From Corella eumyota (taxonomy: Eukaryota; Chordata; Ascidiacea; Phlebobranchia; Corellidae), in contig OY720097.1 of the NCBI GenBank assembly GCA_963082875.1, forward strand, positions 11,416,501 through 11,480,500: a stretch of 64,000 nucleotides of DNA, read 5' to 3'. Position numbers and translations under genes: made by a program. The notes below the pieces were generated by a model. It did no database searches. It saw nothing but the letters and a program-made list of their open reading frames with translations, and was not told the DNA's origin. Of this stretch, positions 51,301 through 62,600 are shown in pieces. Each line of letters opens with the position of its first letter. The first letter of the stretch is position 1.

Positions 51301-54161
51301 ACTGTAATAATAGATAATTCTTTCCACCAATACATGAACGATGAATACACAATATCAATATCAGGACTTCTACAATAAAACACAAATGGATAACGGCATT
51401 ATAATGCCAAATGAAGGTCAATACATCCAAAGCATAAGTTGCACATTTTAAATTTTATAAAAGATTGCAGTTATATATATTTGTAAAATTTTACCCATGA
51501 CTAATGTTATCTGTTGAGTCTAACGTATTCCTTCCTTTCTTTTTCGAGCTTTGTATATTCGACATATAGCTTAAATCTCCCTTAAGGTAATATCCAGCAC
51601 CAGCTACACACAATTTAAAAAAGTCTGTTTTAGTTGACAAGAGACATATTTTGTTTAAATAGCTATTATTTGAGTAGTTTTTTTACTTGAATGATCATTG
51701 TCTCCATAAATCATCAGCTGGCTATGATCATCATTTATTGTAACTTGATCAATTTCTATGGTAGTTTTTCCCTTTCGTTTGTTGGGCCCAGTCACAAGCC
51801 TAGTTTTACTGGTTGGCTGAGATAAATAAGTGAACCGCGGTGACTTGTATCTATAATATTAATCATAAAAAATTCTTAATCAAAAAGAACTTAAAGTATT
51901 ATTTAATAGACTTATTATAATAATAATAATGTTATCGCATATACCTTACCCAAATGAAGAGCCTGGAACATTTGATGAAGCTGCTCTTGCAATTGCATGT
52001 TGAACAGAAGGAGATGTTTGAACATACATGTGTTCATCATAAGAACCTAAATCAATTTAATTCACACAACAATATGGTTAAATTTATACACAGGTTAACC
52101 TTATAGTTGACATAAAAGTTATGACTTTTTATTAAATTGTTTCAAGTGTTTTATTACTAGTAATTAAACCTAGATTTAACCTTTTAATATGCATTAGTAA
52201 GTATTACCTACCCATATAAATGGTATCAGTTGACACTGGTGTTTCATTAGTATAACTTGCTAGTGCTGGTATTTTAGTTGGATCAAACAAATCGAGTTTT
52301 GTGATTTTTCCATCGAAAAACAACCATGCTGAACTTATAGGAGCTTTTAACTCCACAAGCCAGTTAACAACATGATTGTTGCTTGGCATGACCATACAGA
52401 TTTTGCCATCTGGTACGATAACTTTTATGCGACTAACATCTAACATTGTAAATTCATTGTCCCCAGAAATTCTCTCCTAAAAATTTTTTTGACTTAAATA
52501 GAGATAAAACTAAGTTAAAAGGCATTCGAAATTTTCAATACTTATATTGTTACAGTACTCTTATTTAACTTAAAGTACTTGTATATTTTTAAAAACATGT
52601 TTTAGCTACATTTTGATTTTGTTTTGCACTTGTTTCACCGGATCCTTCAATTAAATTATTACTTCGACCTCTTGAAAAATCTAAATTAATTTGTCCCACG
52701 CTAAAGTTCCAACTAAAATATATAACAATATTTATTTTCCTCTTTTATAATATAATATTTTTTTTACCAATTTTTAGCACAATGTGTATATAATAAGGAT
52801 TATGTAGACACTGCTTTCGTTATTGTTTACTCATGAAATTTAATAATGTTAACAAATGATAAGGTAACCAAAAACCTTTATGTTGCAATAAGTAAAAACA
52901 TTTGAATTAGTATTAAGACACATTATTAAAAATAAAACTAGTGATCTTGTGCTTTACACAATGATCAATTTAAAACACCACTTCAACCTAAATTGAAGTA
53001 CACCAGTACATACTTTTCAACCCCGTTTCTGTTTTGAATGGATCGAACTGTTTGTTGATATCGTTTAATAATGATTACATCATTTGTTTCATGAACATTT
53101 TGGCGTTGTGCACAACCATCAGATGAACAAGAATAAACACTTCTAAAAAAATAAAAATTAACAGTAAAAATAAAATTAGAATACAGGTATGCTTGCTAAA
53201 AAGTAATTTTAATATGTTATAATAAATAACAATGATAAATATATAATTTTCCAACAAATATGACCACTGTTCTTATAAAACATACTTAATCTTTACTATT
53301 ACATATTTAATATTTATTAAACAGTTATAATGTTTACCTTCCTGTCTTGGCATCTATCCCTGTGGTTGATGTTTCTTTACCACCAATGAGTGTTGCCTCT
53401 TCTGCTAATCTGAACGAAGAGCTTAGCAGCTGATCAGCATCAAAAGGAACAGCCTTACATTAAACAAGTAAATTTATAATATGGTAAATATCAAAACTTA
53501 GTTATTTTTATAGCTTTCCAATAAAAAAATAATACTTTCGTAATTATGAAAAATTGTTTTTTTAATAGTTGCAGTTTGTCCAATTAAACTTTAATTACCT
53601 CCACTGATTCCCCATCATATTGAAATAAACCTCCATCCAATGATGGAATTAAACGAACAAATTTCCCATCCTTAAATGCAAGAGAATAATATTGGTATAA
53701 TATAGATTACATTTGGTTATGTTAGTAACAAATTAAACTAATAAGTGTATACTTGTTTATAAAGTAGCTTTGAAATGGACGAAGATATTAATGGCCCTTG
53801 TTCTAGTGTATTTTGCCAAATTATTTTTCCTTGATCATTAATACTTATTGCAAATAACTTTCCATCAACTGTGGTTGCAAATATTAGAGGACTAAAAACA
53901 AAAGTTTAAATAACTAAATTAATATTGGTTTAAATAAATAGATTATACAATAATAAACAACTATTTAAATGTTAAAATTAAACAGAAACAATATTGCAAA
54001 TTATTATAAAGTGATAACGAAAGTTCATTTTACCTGTCTTTATACTTATTATTATTATTATTAAAAGCTTGGTTATCACTTGAGTCTTGTGGGGTTAGCT
54101 TAACAGGAGAAATTGCAAATATACCTATACAGGTCAAAAGTTTTAGGGCATTTCTTAGCAT
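48388..54161 (-). CDS. EIF2AK3: PERK, ER-stress eIF2-alpha kinase
   Basis: PERK is a type I ER membrane kinase that senses unfolded proteins and phosphorylates eIF2alpha. From the ATG at 54161 there is a hydrophobic signal peptide ([16 protein letters not shown]). A luminal beta-propeller sensor follows ([20 protein letters not shown], matching human VIISTLDGRIAALD). A membrane segment lies in an exon near 51255-51370 ([17 protein letters not shown]). The kinase N-lobe near 50750-51120 has GKGGFGVVF and YAVKRI. The long acidic/Ser-rich insert typical of PERK occupies about 49820-50600. HRDLKPSN lies near 49200-49235, DFG near 49155, and the activation segment ends in [11 protein letters not shown]. 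The C-terminal lobe has [15 protein letters not shown]. All catalytic residues are present, in roughly 1,000 codons (human 1,116). A strong TTTTAG acceptor sits 14 bases before the ATG. Confidence 0.96.
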
Positions 54162-54678
54162 TATCAAAAATGTATCTAAAATTAAAAACAAAAAAATTAT
54201 CTCTTGCAAGTAGTTAGACTGTCAACGGTTTCTGACATTCACAAATTAACACAATAATATTGCTAATACTTAAATGCTTCAAGTATGATCAGTTAGCTGT
54301 CATGTGTTACTATAAATCACACCCACGTCGAATAAGCGGCCTACAAGATAACTATATTTTTAATATAACACACCTACTTACAAACTTACGCTTATTCTAT
54401 CGACGTGTCTTTTATATTCGTGGGACTTCCCCTTTGCATTTTCCCCTTTGTTTGTTTTCGTCATATTTATTTTGGTAGTTACTTTTTTAATTATATGTTT
54501 CGAAAAAATAAAATATACCAACAATTTTTTTTTAATTAAATTTGTGGTTATATATAATTTAATGATAAGTAATATTTACTAAATTTAAATAGATTTATAA
54601 AAGGTAATAGGTACGTCAGCAATATGCATTACATTATTGTCATAGCATGGAATTGTGCATTGTTATAGCATATAATAT

Positions 54679-54714
54679 TTTTTTTTTTTTTTTTATTTTT
54701 TTTTATTAAAAATA
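54679..54714. repeat. Poly-T tract
   Basis: Almost uninterrupted T with a single A near the middle. It is preceded by a small imperfect duplication (TTGT[CT]ATAGCAT twice, 54640-54670). Confidence 0.7.
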
Positions 54715-54812
54715 TGTGTAATTGCAGTTTTAAAAAAAAATTTAGTGAATTAAAAATGATTAAAATTTTTAATTATTATTTTTAAATTTCTATGGTAATT
54801 TTAGTAATCATA

Positions 54813-54820
54813 TGACGTCA
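54813..54820. promoter_or_regulatory. Perfect CRE-type palindrome TGACGTCA
   Basis: This is the classical CREB/ATF binding palindrome, in the spacer between the divergent PERK and HID1 starts, 652 bases from the PERK ATG and 770 from the HID1 ATG. ATF-family control of PERK-pathway or secretory genes would make sense biologically but is only inferred. Confidence 0.45.
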
Positions 54821-55028
54821 CAAGTAATTATTTATTACCGAAAATCGTCAGATCGTATTTCGCTGTTCTGCTACTTACGCTGTGTATTGCGGTTTGTGAA
54901 TTTTATATATTTAATTAAAGAATCAACTTGATGTAAGTTACAGTATTATAAGTAAATTAAACCAAAAATTTAAGAATAAAGTAACACATGCCTAACTGTC
55001 TGACTGTTGCCAGCCAGCTGGCCAGAAT

Positions 55029-55353
55029 CCATTTTATGAATCTGACTTAATCTACCTGACGAAAACATATATTTGACGGATCAACGGATCGAACGGATTA
55101 ATGGATCAAGTTTTATTAACTGAATCGAATATATATTAAATAGATATTACATAATTCAAATGCATATTTGACGGATATTTAATTAAACAAAAAGTTTTCA
55201 TAAATTAAACCCTTACCCTAACCCTCACCTATTCAGATTACCCATTAACACATCCAACCCTTTCGATCCTTCTATCCATCTAATAGTCAATCAATCCATA
55301 CGATCCGAAAATATATTCTCGTCAGGTGGATTAAGTTACAATCCCATTTTATG
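55029..55353. mobile_element. MITE-like inverted-repeat element with 10-base flanking direct repeats
   Basis: CCATTTTATG occurs at 55029-55038 and again at 55344-55353. Just inside lie inverted arms of about 35 bases. The left arm has ACTTAATCTACCTGACGAAA, and the right arm read backwards has ACTTAATCCACCTGACGAGA. The interior is about 235 bases with several GGAT/ATCC motifs and a short CCTTACCCTAACCCT run. Direct repeats outside inverted ends are the footprint of a non-autonomous DNA transposon. A 10-base duplication would suit the Mutator group, but the superfamily is not proven. The arms are diverged, so the insertion is not recent. Confidence 0.62.
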
Positions 55354-55589
55354 GTCTTGCACACAAACTTTTCTTTTAATACGTTAATATCTTACGTTTT
55401 ATTTAAAGTTTTTAAACTAAACTATAAGCAGATTAGATTTAGACAAACAAACAGTAATTAAACAAGCAGGCAGGTCGAACATGACTAAAATACTATGTTT
55501 TTATTATTATTTTGTTTCTAATGTCATTAAAACAATTTTTTAGGTTTTTTGTCGGAATTTTATAACAAAATAGATTTTATTCTATAAAA

Positions 55590-57947
55590 ATGGGTAACAG
55601 TGATACTAAGCTTAGTTTTCGGAAAGCAGTCATACAACTCACAACTAGAATGCAACCTGTTGAGGCTTCGGATGATGCATTTTGGGATCAATTTTGGACA
55701 GAATCCGTAAGCAATATACAGGATGTATTTGCATTGGTTCCTGCTGCAGAGATACGAGCATTGCGGGAAGAATCTCCTTCGAATTTAGCGACTTTATGTT
55801 ATAAAGCTGTTGAAAAAATTGTCTACGCCTCAGAAAATGGTTGCAATACCGACAAAGATCAGCAAGTTGTCCTCAATTCCTCAAGGCTTCTGACTAGAAT
55901 TTTGCCATACATTTTCGAAGATCCTGATTGGCAGGGTTTCTTTTGGACCAAACTTCCAACACAGTCTGAAGTTGATCCTGATATAACAGAGGCATCTATA
56001 CCTCTTGCCCAGTCTTTGATTTTGGCATTATCTAACTTGCTTTTTTGCCAGGAATTTACTGTTGTTTCACACAACAAAAAAGGAGCACCAGACAAAGCTG
56101 AAGATCTTACTCATGTTGACAGTTGCGAATACATATGGGAAGCTGGGGTTGGTTTTCCTCATTCTCCACCTTCTTATGGCCACATTGACCAAAACAGAAC
56201 CGAGCTACTAAAATTGCTTTTGACTTGTTTTTCAGAATCAATTTATATGTCATCAAGCTCTGAAGACAGAACAAACAAATGGATTGAGTGCTTTTGTTCA
56301 TCTGAGAATCGTCAAGCTTTGCCACTTTTCACATCTCTATTGAATATTGTCTGCGCTTATAACCCGGTTGGTATGGGTGTTCCATATAATCATTTACTAT
56401 TTAGAGATAACAGAGAACCTTTGGTTGAAATGGCATGCCAAATTCTGATTGTTACACTTGACTACCCACTGGGTTGCCAAGACGATGAGGCCTCAAGTTC
56501 TTGCAGTTTTCCATCTCCTTCTTTTAACTCATCATCAGATAGTTCAAATCTCTTTATTAACTATCTTTCAAGAATTCACAGAGATGAGGACTTCTCTTTT
56601 GTTTTAGCCGGAATCTGCAGATTGCTAAACAATCCACTCCAACAATCCTATCTTCCTGGTTCTGTGAAGAAAATTGGTTTTCATCAAGAGCTGTTGGTGT
56701 TTTTTTGGAAACTCTGTGATGCTAACAAAAAGTTTTTGTTCTTTGTGTTAAAGAGCAGTGATGTGTTGGAGATTTTGGTGCCGATTCTGTACCATTTAAA
56801 CGATGCCAGGGCAGACCAATCTAGAGTTGGCTTAATACACATTGGCGTTTTCATATTGCTTCTACTTAGTGGGGAAAGAAATTTTGGTGTTCGGTTAAAC
56901 AAACCTTTTTCAGCTGCTGCACCTACTGATGTTCCAGCTTTTGCTGGCACACATGCTGATTTTCTCATTTTGGTTTTCCATCGAGTTATCACTGCTGGAC
57001 ATCAAAGATTGCAACCACTTTATGATTGCCTTTTGACTATTATTGTTAATGTGTCACCCTACTTAAAGTCACTTTCAATGATTGCAACATCCAAATTATT
57101 GCATCTTTTGGAAGCATTCAGCACACCTTGGTTTTTGTTTTCAGCTCCACAAAATCATCATTTGGTGTTTTTTCTTTTGGAAGTGTTTAACAACATCATA
57201 CAATATCAGTTTGATGGCAACTCAAATTTGATTTATACGATTATTCGTAAACGACAAGTTTTTCACCAGCTTGCCAACCTTCCAACAGATTCTGCATCTT
57301 TGACAAAAGGAACAACAAAAAAGAAGAAAAACTCTGCTGTTGGTCCATCTACATCTTTTAGCTCAGAAAATGGATTAGTAAGTGCTTCGGAGATTGATCA
57401 AAATGGACTTGATGGTGGAGTTTTATCTGCTTCATTGGCTGCAACTCCAGGACTAAGCAACATCACATCCCAGGTTCACAGTGATTCTACAGATCACCAA
57501 CAACCTGACTCTGATAATTCTGAAGTGGAAGCAACCAGGGACAACAAAACCAGATATCCTGATGACAAGAGACAAAAGATACTCAAGCAATCTTCAACTG
57601 CATCAACTGAATGGTCTCCGTCTGTCGATTGGGTTTTGTCTTGGAAATGCAAACTTCCACTGCAAACCATCATGAGAATGCTGCAAGTTTTAGTGCCTCA
57701 AGTGGAAAAAATTTGCATTGACAAGAACCTTACCGATGAAACCGAAATTTTAAAGTTTTTACAACATGGAACTTTGGTTGGATTGTTGCCAGTGCCACAC
57801 CCGATATTAATCAGAAAATATCAGGCCAACGCGGGAACCACTTCCTGGTTTCGAACCTACATGTGGGGTGTGATTTATTTAAGAAATATTGACCCTCCAA
57901 TCTGGTATGATACTGATGTAAAGCTGTTTGATATTCAACGTGTGTAG
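55590..57947 (+). CDS. HID1: HID1, trans-Golgi / dense-core granule sorting protein, intronless
   Basis: One open frame of 785 residues covers the whole protein (human 788). HID1 is a peripheral trans-Golgi protein needed for neuropeptide and dense-core vesicle cargo sorting. The start MGNSDTKL has the Gly2 and Ser that suit N-myristoylation, matching human MGSTDSKL. Near-identical blocks run end to end: AFWDQFW, LVPAAEIRALREESPSNLAT, FEDPDWQGFFW, DARADQSRVGL, NVSPYLKSLSM, YLRNIDPPIWYDTDVKLF. The Ser/Thr-rich insert at about residues 575-680 is variable, as in other species. The human gene has many introns, whereas this copy has none in the coding region. It still looks fully intact and carries no frame damage, so it is either a functional retrocopy that replaced the parent or the result of intron loss. 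Confidence 0.97.
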   Translation: MGNSDTKLSFRKAVIQLTTRMQPVEASDDAFWDQFWTESVSNIQDVFALVPAAEIRALREESPSNLATLCYKAVEKIVYASENGCNTDKDQQVVLNSSRLLTRILPYIFEDPDWQGFFWTKLPTQSEVDPDITEASIPLAQSLILALSNLLFCQEFTVVSHNKKGAPDKAEDLTHVDSCEYIWEAGVGFPHSPPSYGHIDQNRTELLKLLLTCFSESIYMSSSSEDRTNKWIECFCSSENRQALPLFTSLLNIVCAYNPVGMGVPYNHLLFRDNREPLVEMACQILIVTLDYPLGCQDDEASSSCSFPSPSFNSSSDSSNLFINYLSRIHRDEDFSFVLAGICRLLNNPLQQSYLPGSVKKIGFHQELLVFFWKLCDANKKFLFFVLKSSDVLEILVPILYHLNDARADQSRVGLIHIGVFILLLLSGERNFGVRLNKPFSAAAPTDVPAFAGTHADFLILVFHRVITAGHQRLQPLYDCLLTIIVNVSPYLKSLSMIATSKLLHLLEAFSTPWFLFSAPQNHHLVFFLLEVFNNIIQYQFDGNSNLIYTIIRKRQVFHQLANLPTDSASLTKGTTKKKKNSAVGPSTSFSSENGLVSASEIDQNGLDGGVLSASLAATPGLSNITSQVHSDSTDHQQPDSDNSEVEATRDNKTRYPDDKRQKILKQSSTASTEWSPSVDWVLSWKCKLPLQTIMRMLQVLVPQVEKICIDKNLTDETEILKFLQHGTLVGLLPVPHPILIRKYQANAGTTSWFRTYMWGVIYLRNIDPPIWYDTDVKLFDIQRV

Positions 57948-59635
57948 ATGTAATGTAACACTAGGCAACCTTTAATGTAGATTAGCTGACTATTTTTAAA
58001 TTTCCTTAAAAAATTCAAAATTTGATTTGAAAATATTTTTTTAAGAAAACAGAATGTTTATTTTTGCTTCATAAATATTTTTTTATATTAGTTTGGTTTT
58101 TTTAATTATGTGCAATTTTAAATTTTATTTAACAATTAAAAAAATATATTTGTGCAATAGCGGTACAAAAGCAAACAAAATAATTTATAGCCTTTTAAAA
58201 TGAATTTATTGTAAAGCAAATTTCAAACAATTACCATCTTTTATTTAAGGTAGGCCATTTTGTATATGGTAGTAGGTACTTAAAAAATCAAATATAATTG
58301 TTGCACAAATTATTTTTAAGTGCTTTTCTTTTATGTCAACTAATTGTTAATTAAGTATACATGCTCTTCAAACTTTTTTAAAACAATATTTATTAGTTTT
58401 TAGAATAATGTTACTTTTATATTGTCATTGTTGTGCCATTATTGTTTGCAAAATATCAGTCAATCAAATTTTAACATATTTTTTTGAATTAACAAGATTT
58501 ATTGTAAATTTGTGTATTGTATAAAAACAATTTTGGACAGGTTGAACTATTATTAACAATATTGCACATTTCATTTGCACCTTCTACTTATCTGAATATG
58601 TTATTTTTTACTTTTTTGAATTATTTTTAAAGCTAATTTTTAAATTTCTTCAATCTTAATTTTGTTTTTGTTAACAGAGAACTAATTTATATCATAAAGT
58701 TAAGAACAAATTTTTTTATTATGATTTATAAAATATTTTTAATATTGTTCTTGTTTAAATAGTTGTTGTGATATGTTATTTATTTGTTGTACTGCTAGTT
58801 GTTTGTAATATTATTATATTGTAGTTTTGTAAAATACACATAAAATATATATTTTCAATTATATTTTCTACAATGTTTCTTTTTCAAATTATGAATTTTC
58901 ACATTTTTAGCTTTGTTTATTTTTTACAGAAAACTTGGTTGCTTTTTTATTAGATTTTTTGCTATTGTGGGCTTGTGCATTATGTTATTATTTTTCTACA
59001 TTGTTAAAACATAGAGCTTCATTGTGTGGCGTTTTTATAAGTTTTGTTAATAATTAATTTGTATTGCCAAATTTTAGACTTAAAATGTTATCAATTTCAA
59101 TGTAGACATGGTTAACTATATTAGCTTTTTTGATCCTTAAATTTTAGATTATTTTAATTTTTTTATTGTTGCTGAATTTATTTAGGATGTAATTCTACTG
59201 TAGGTACTTAATTATGTAATGCTAGCTCCATTAGCTTCGTAGTTTCTGAAATAAATGTCATGTTTGTTTTTTAGAATATTTTGTGTAAATTTAAGAATGT
59301 AAAAAAAACGATAATTAATGTTAGAATATAATACTGGTCTACTGGATGTTATTTGTCAGTCATTACTTCAGCGTTTTTCATTATCTACAAATGATATAGT
59401 GAGCACACTCTTATTGCGGACAGGTAAAATTATGCTTGTAGAATTTATCTTGCAAAATTTTGACTGTAAAAATAACGATTTCATTTATAAAAAATTTTGG
59501 ATTGTAAAGTAGTTGAAACATATGTTTGTATCCTTGTAGGTTACTAAACATAAGTACTAAATATTGTTGTTCACAAAAGTTTTTATTTTAGAATTTATAC
59601 ACTATTTTTTTAGGTGAATATAAAAATTCTGCATC
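57948..59635 (+). other. HID1 3' flank and spacer to HPS1
   Basis: This is AT-rich sequence without a recognisable gene. AATAAA at 59250-59255 is a good candidate for the end of a long (1.3 kb) HID1 3' UTR. A TTTTTTTAG 3' splice-like site at 59604-59613 comes shortly before the HPS1 ATG. A 64-codon open frame at 59318-59512 has no similarity I can recognise and is not called as a gene. Confidence 0.5.
59250..59255 (+). terminator. Candidate polyadenylation signal of HID1
   Basis: Canonical AATAAA followed by a TGT/T-rich stretch (GTCATGTTTGTTTTTT), the usual composition around a cleavage site. Confidence 0.5.
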
Positions 59636-62600
59636 ATGAAAGCTCTTGTTATTATGAAAGATGCACAATTCTTGTACGTCGGATCAGATCAAGAGTTCCT
59701 TGTTTATTTAAGTAATTTAAAAAAATCTTACCTGAAAAATTTGAAGAATTCTAATTCGGAAAATTCTAATAAATGTGATAAGGTGAATTACATGTTATAT
59801 AATCTTTTTGTATATATAGTTTGTGAGGTTATATAATTCTGTTAGATTAGATAGTAACAATGTTTAAGTGAAAATATAGTTTTCACTTTTTTTTAAAATA
59901 ACATTTTTTGTTTCATAAATATTAATATTCTAAAATTGATTATTTTTAGGTTAATGAATATGACATGCTAGAATTTTATATGATGCCTTTAGTTGGTGCA
60001 TTTCTAACATTAGAAGCTAACTTAAATGAAGCATGCTCAAGTGTGGTTTGTGCTGATGGCTCCACTGCTGTATTTCAAAAGCACTCGCACTACATTTATA
60101 TTGGTAAAAAAAAATTTTAATTTTTCTTTTATTATAAAAGTTCAATATATAAAACAAAAATCTGCGTTATTTATGTTTGTGCATTAAAAAAGTGAAATTT
60201 TATTTTTTTTTTTAATTTTTTTTTTTTAATTTAAATTTTTTAATTGTAGGTATTGGAAATACTGATATATTTAACATCGAAGAAGAATTAAATCGGGAAC
60301 TAAGCTTTCTTTTTAAACTGATCCGTTTTTTGTATGGACCATTTGGCCATTTAAGATTAACATCATCTTCCACTTCAAAGAAAATTATGTAAATTTTTAT
60401 TATAATAATTTTTTGGGTATATAAAATAGTATTAAGGTCTATTCAGAAATAAAATGATATATTGTCAAAAATATTAAAGAAATTTTTTGTTTTAAACTTT
60501 GAAAAATATTGCTTAAAAGTAGCTATGATATGATTCTAAATTTTTTAGTTTTTTTTTTCTTTAGAGCAAAACAAGAAATCTCTTTAATGATGGAAACTTA
60601 CATTTTGTTATGCAAAACTGACAGCACCTTTCTTATGGAAGCAGTGGAATTAATGGATAGACTCAATGGCAGTGACTTAAACATACATTCCTTGCTAAAA
60701 AAATACACCAAGACATTTAGAAAAAAGTCTCAGCTAAATGTTCAATATGGATTGATTTTTGTCGACTCTAAATTACTTGCCATGGACAAAGGGTAAATTA
60801 TAAAAATTGTGATGTATTGGATTTTAAATCACATGTTTTAATGAATAATTTATTTTTCAGTGTGAAATTATTGATTTTAAATCATTCATTTTTAGTGTTA
60901 GTTAATACCTATGGTACAATCCCAATGCAAAAACAACACATTTTTGTTACTCTATATTTTAAATTGGATTTTGATAAATTATATATTTTGTTAACAATTT
61001 TACTTTTGAAAAATGTAGTTTTTATTTTTTTTAGTGGCAATAAATTTTATGACCTTTCTATGACTTCGATGCTCCAAATCATGTGCTTGATGGCTGCAAA
61101 GGAATCAATCAACATGGAAAATAGTTTTAAAACAGTAGTAAGTACATGTGCTATTGTTTAAAGTGTGACATATGGGAGATTGTTGTTTATATAATGGGTT
61201 AAACAAATATATGAACAATATTTGAAATTTTATGATTGATTTAAATTTAATTACTAATATCTACTGGACATGTGTTTTAATTGATTTTTTTCTTGTTTAA
61301 GGATCCTACGAGCAACAAAAATGTTAAAAATTATCAAGAAGAAAATAAAGAAGTTTCATCGGAAACTGTTACTAACGAAAATGGCTTTGAAAATCAAAAT
61401 AATGCAAAAGAAAATGTTGACATAAATGGTGATTCTACGGAAAAAAATGAAATTACTCCAGAAACTAATACAAAAGAACAAAATGACATATTAATCAAAA
61501 ATTTTCAAGATGATGAAAACTCCATAAATTTGGAGGACAATGCAGAAGATGATGACGGAAAGACAGAAGATTTTATCAGTGATGTCGACAGTGATTTTAG
61601 CGGAGACATTCAGATGGATGGATTTCAAATTTCTTTAAAAGTTGATCCTAAAGAAATGTCCAAAGCTTACCAGCATGTCTCACAATACAGTGAGGGCAAT
61701 ACTAACAACAGTAAGATCATTATCTTTATTTAATACAAAGTTATTTTTTGTTACATTTTTTTTTGAATTTCTCCTGATGTTGGAATGTTTAAAGAGTCCA
61801 TACATACAGGGATGTTTAAACTATATTCCTTAATAACATTTAAAACTGGTTATTTTTTTGTTAGTAAAAGTCTTGTTATTTAGTAAAACCAAAAATTTTT
61901 TGGTTTAAATTAAAATGTTTTATTAAGTAAATTAAAACAAAACATAGTTAAAAATTCACAGGCATTCAGCATTTTTTTCTTAATATTTTAATTGATCTGC
62001 AAGTTTTTTCATTGGAAATTTTATATTTATTTTTAGTTGAAAATGGTGATGAAGCATCAGTCATGGATTTGATGAATATAAAAGAAGATCATTTTACCGC
62101 ATATGAGCAAATGTCTGACCGCAACAAGGTATATTATATATTTCTCAATGTATTTTCTTGTTTAAAACGATAAAATAACCTTGGTTTAATCAATTGAAGT
62201 TTGTGATTATATTTAAATGTGTTAAACTTTAGCAAAGCTGTAAATAACGATTGTTTTCAGAAATTGATGTCTGGCATTCCAGCGTTTTTAAGCTCTTCAA
62301 GAAGTCCTTTTATTCCTTACACACTTCACTGTATTGCCATGTCTGAGCATGTTAAGATTGTATTTTTGTCCAAGGTCAGTTAAGTTTTTTTTAAGAATTT
62401 TGTTTTAAGTTTGTAATGTAATTCTGTTAATATGTAAACATATTGGTTAACTGTATATCGACAATATAGGATATTCAAGTGTTCTGTTAGGGCAAACTCT
62501 TTTATGGTTTTAAAGTTATTTGTTTTTTACAGGTAGACTTTGCTCCAATATCAGATTGTGTTTGTGGAATGTATAATCTACTTCAAAAAATTGAGTTCAC

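Larger units (their letters stand above)
54162..55589. promoter_or_regulatory. Divergent spacer between PERK and HID1
   Basis: This 1.4 kb stretch contains the 5' regions of both genes. Visible content: a poly-T run at 54679-54708, a TGACGTCA site at 54813-54820, and an inverted-repeat element at 55029-55353. A TTTTTTAG 3' splice-like site lies about 47 bases before the HID1 ATG, and a mirror one 14 bases before the PERK ATG. No other coding sequence was found. Confidence 0.55.

Noticed and set aside
55206-55230. Interstitial telomere repeat (CCCTAACCCT).
   Set aside because: There are fewer than three units, inside the inverted-repeat element, too short to mean a former telomere.
59318-59512. 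A 64-codon open frame between HID1 and HPS1.
   Set aside because: It has no recognisable similarity, no splice partner and AT-driven composition. It overlaps the probable HID1 3' flank.
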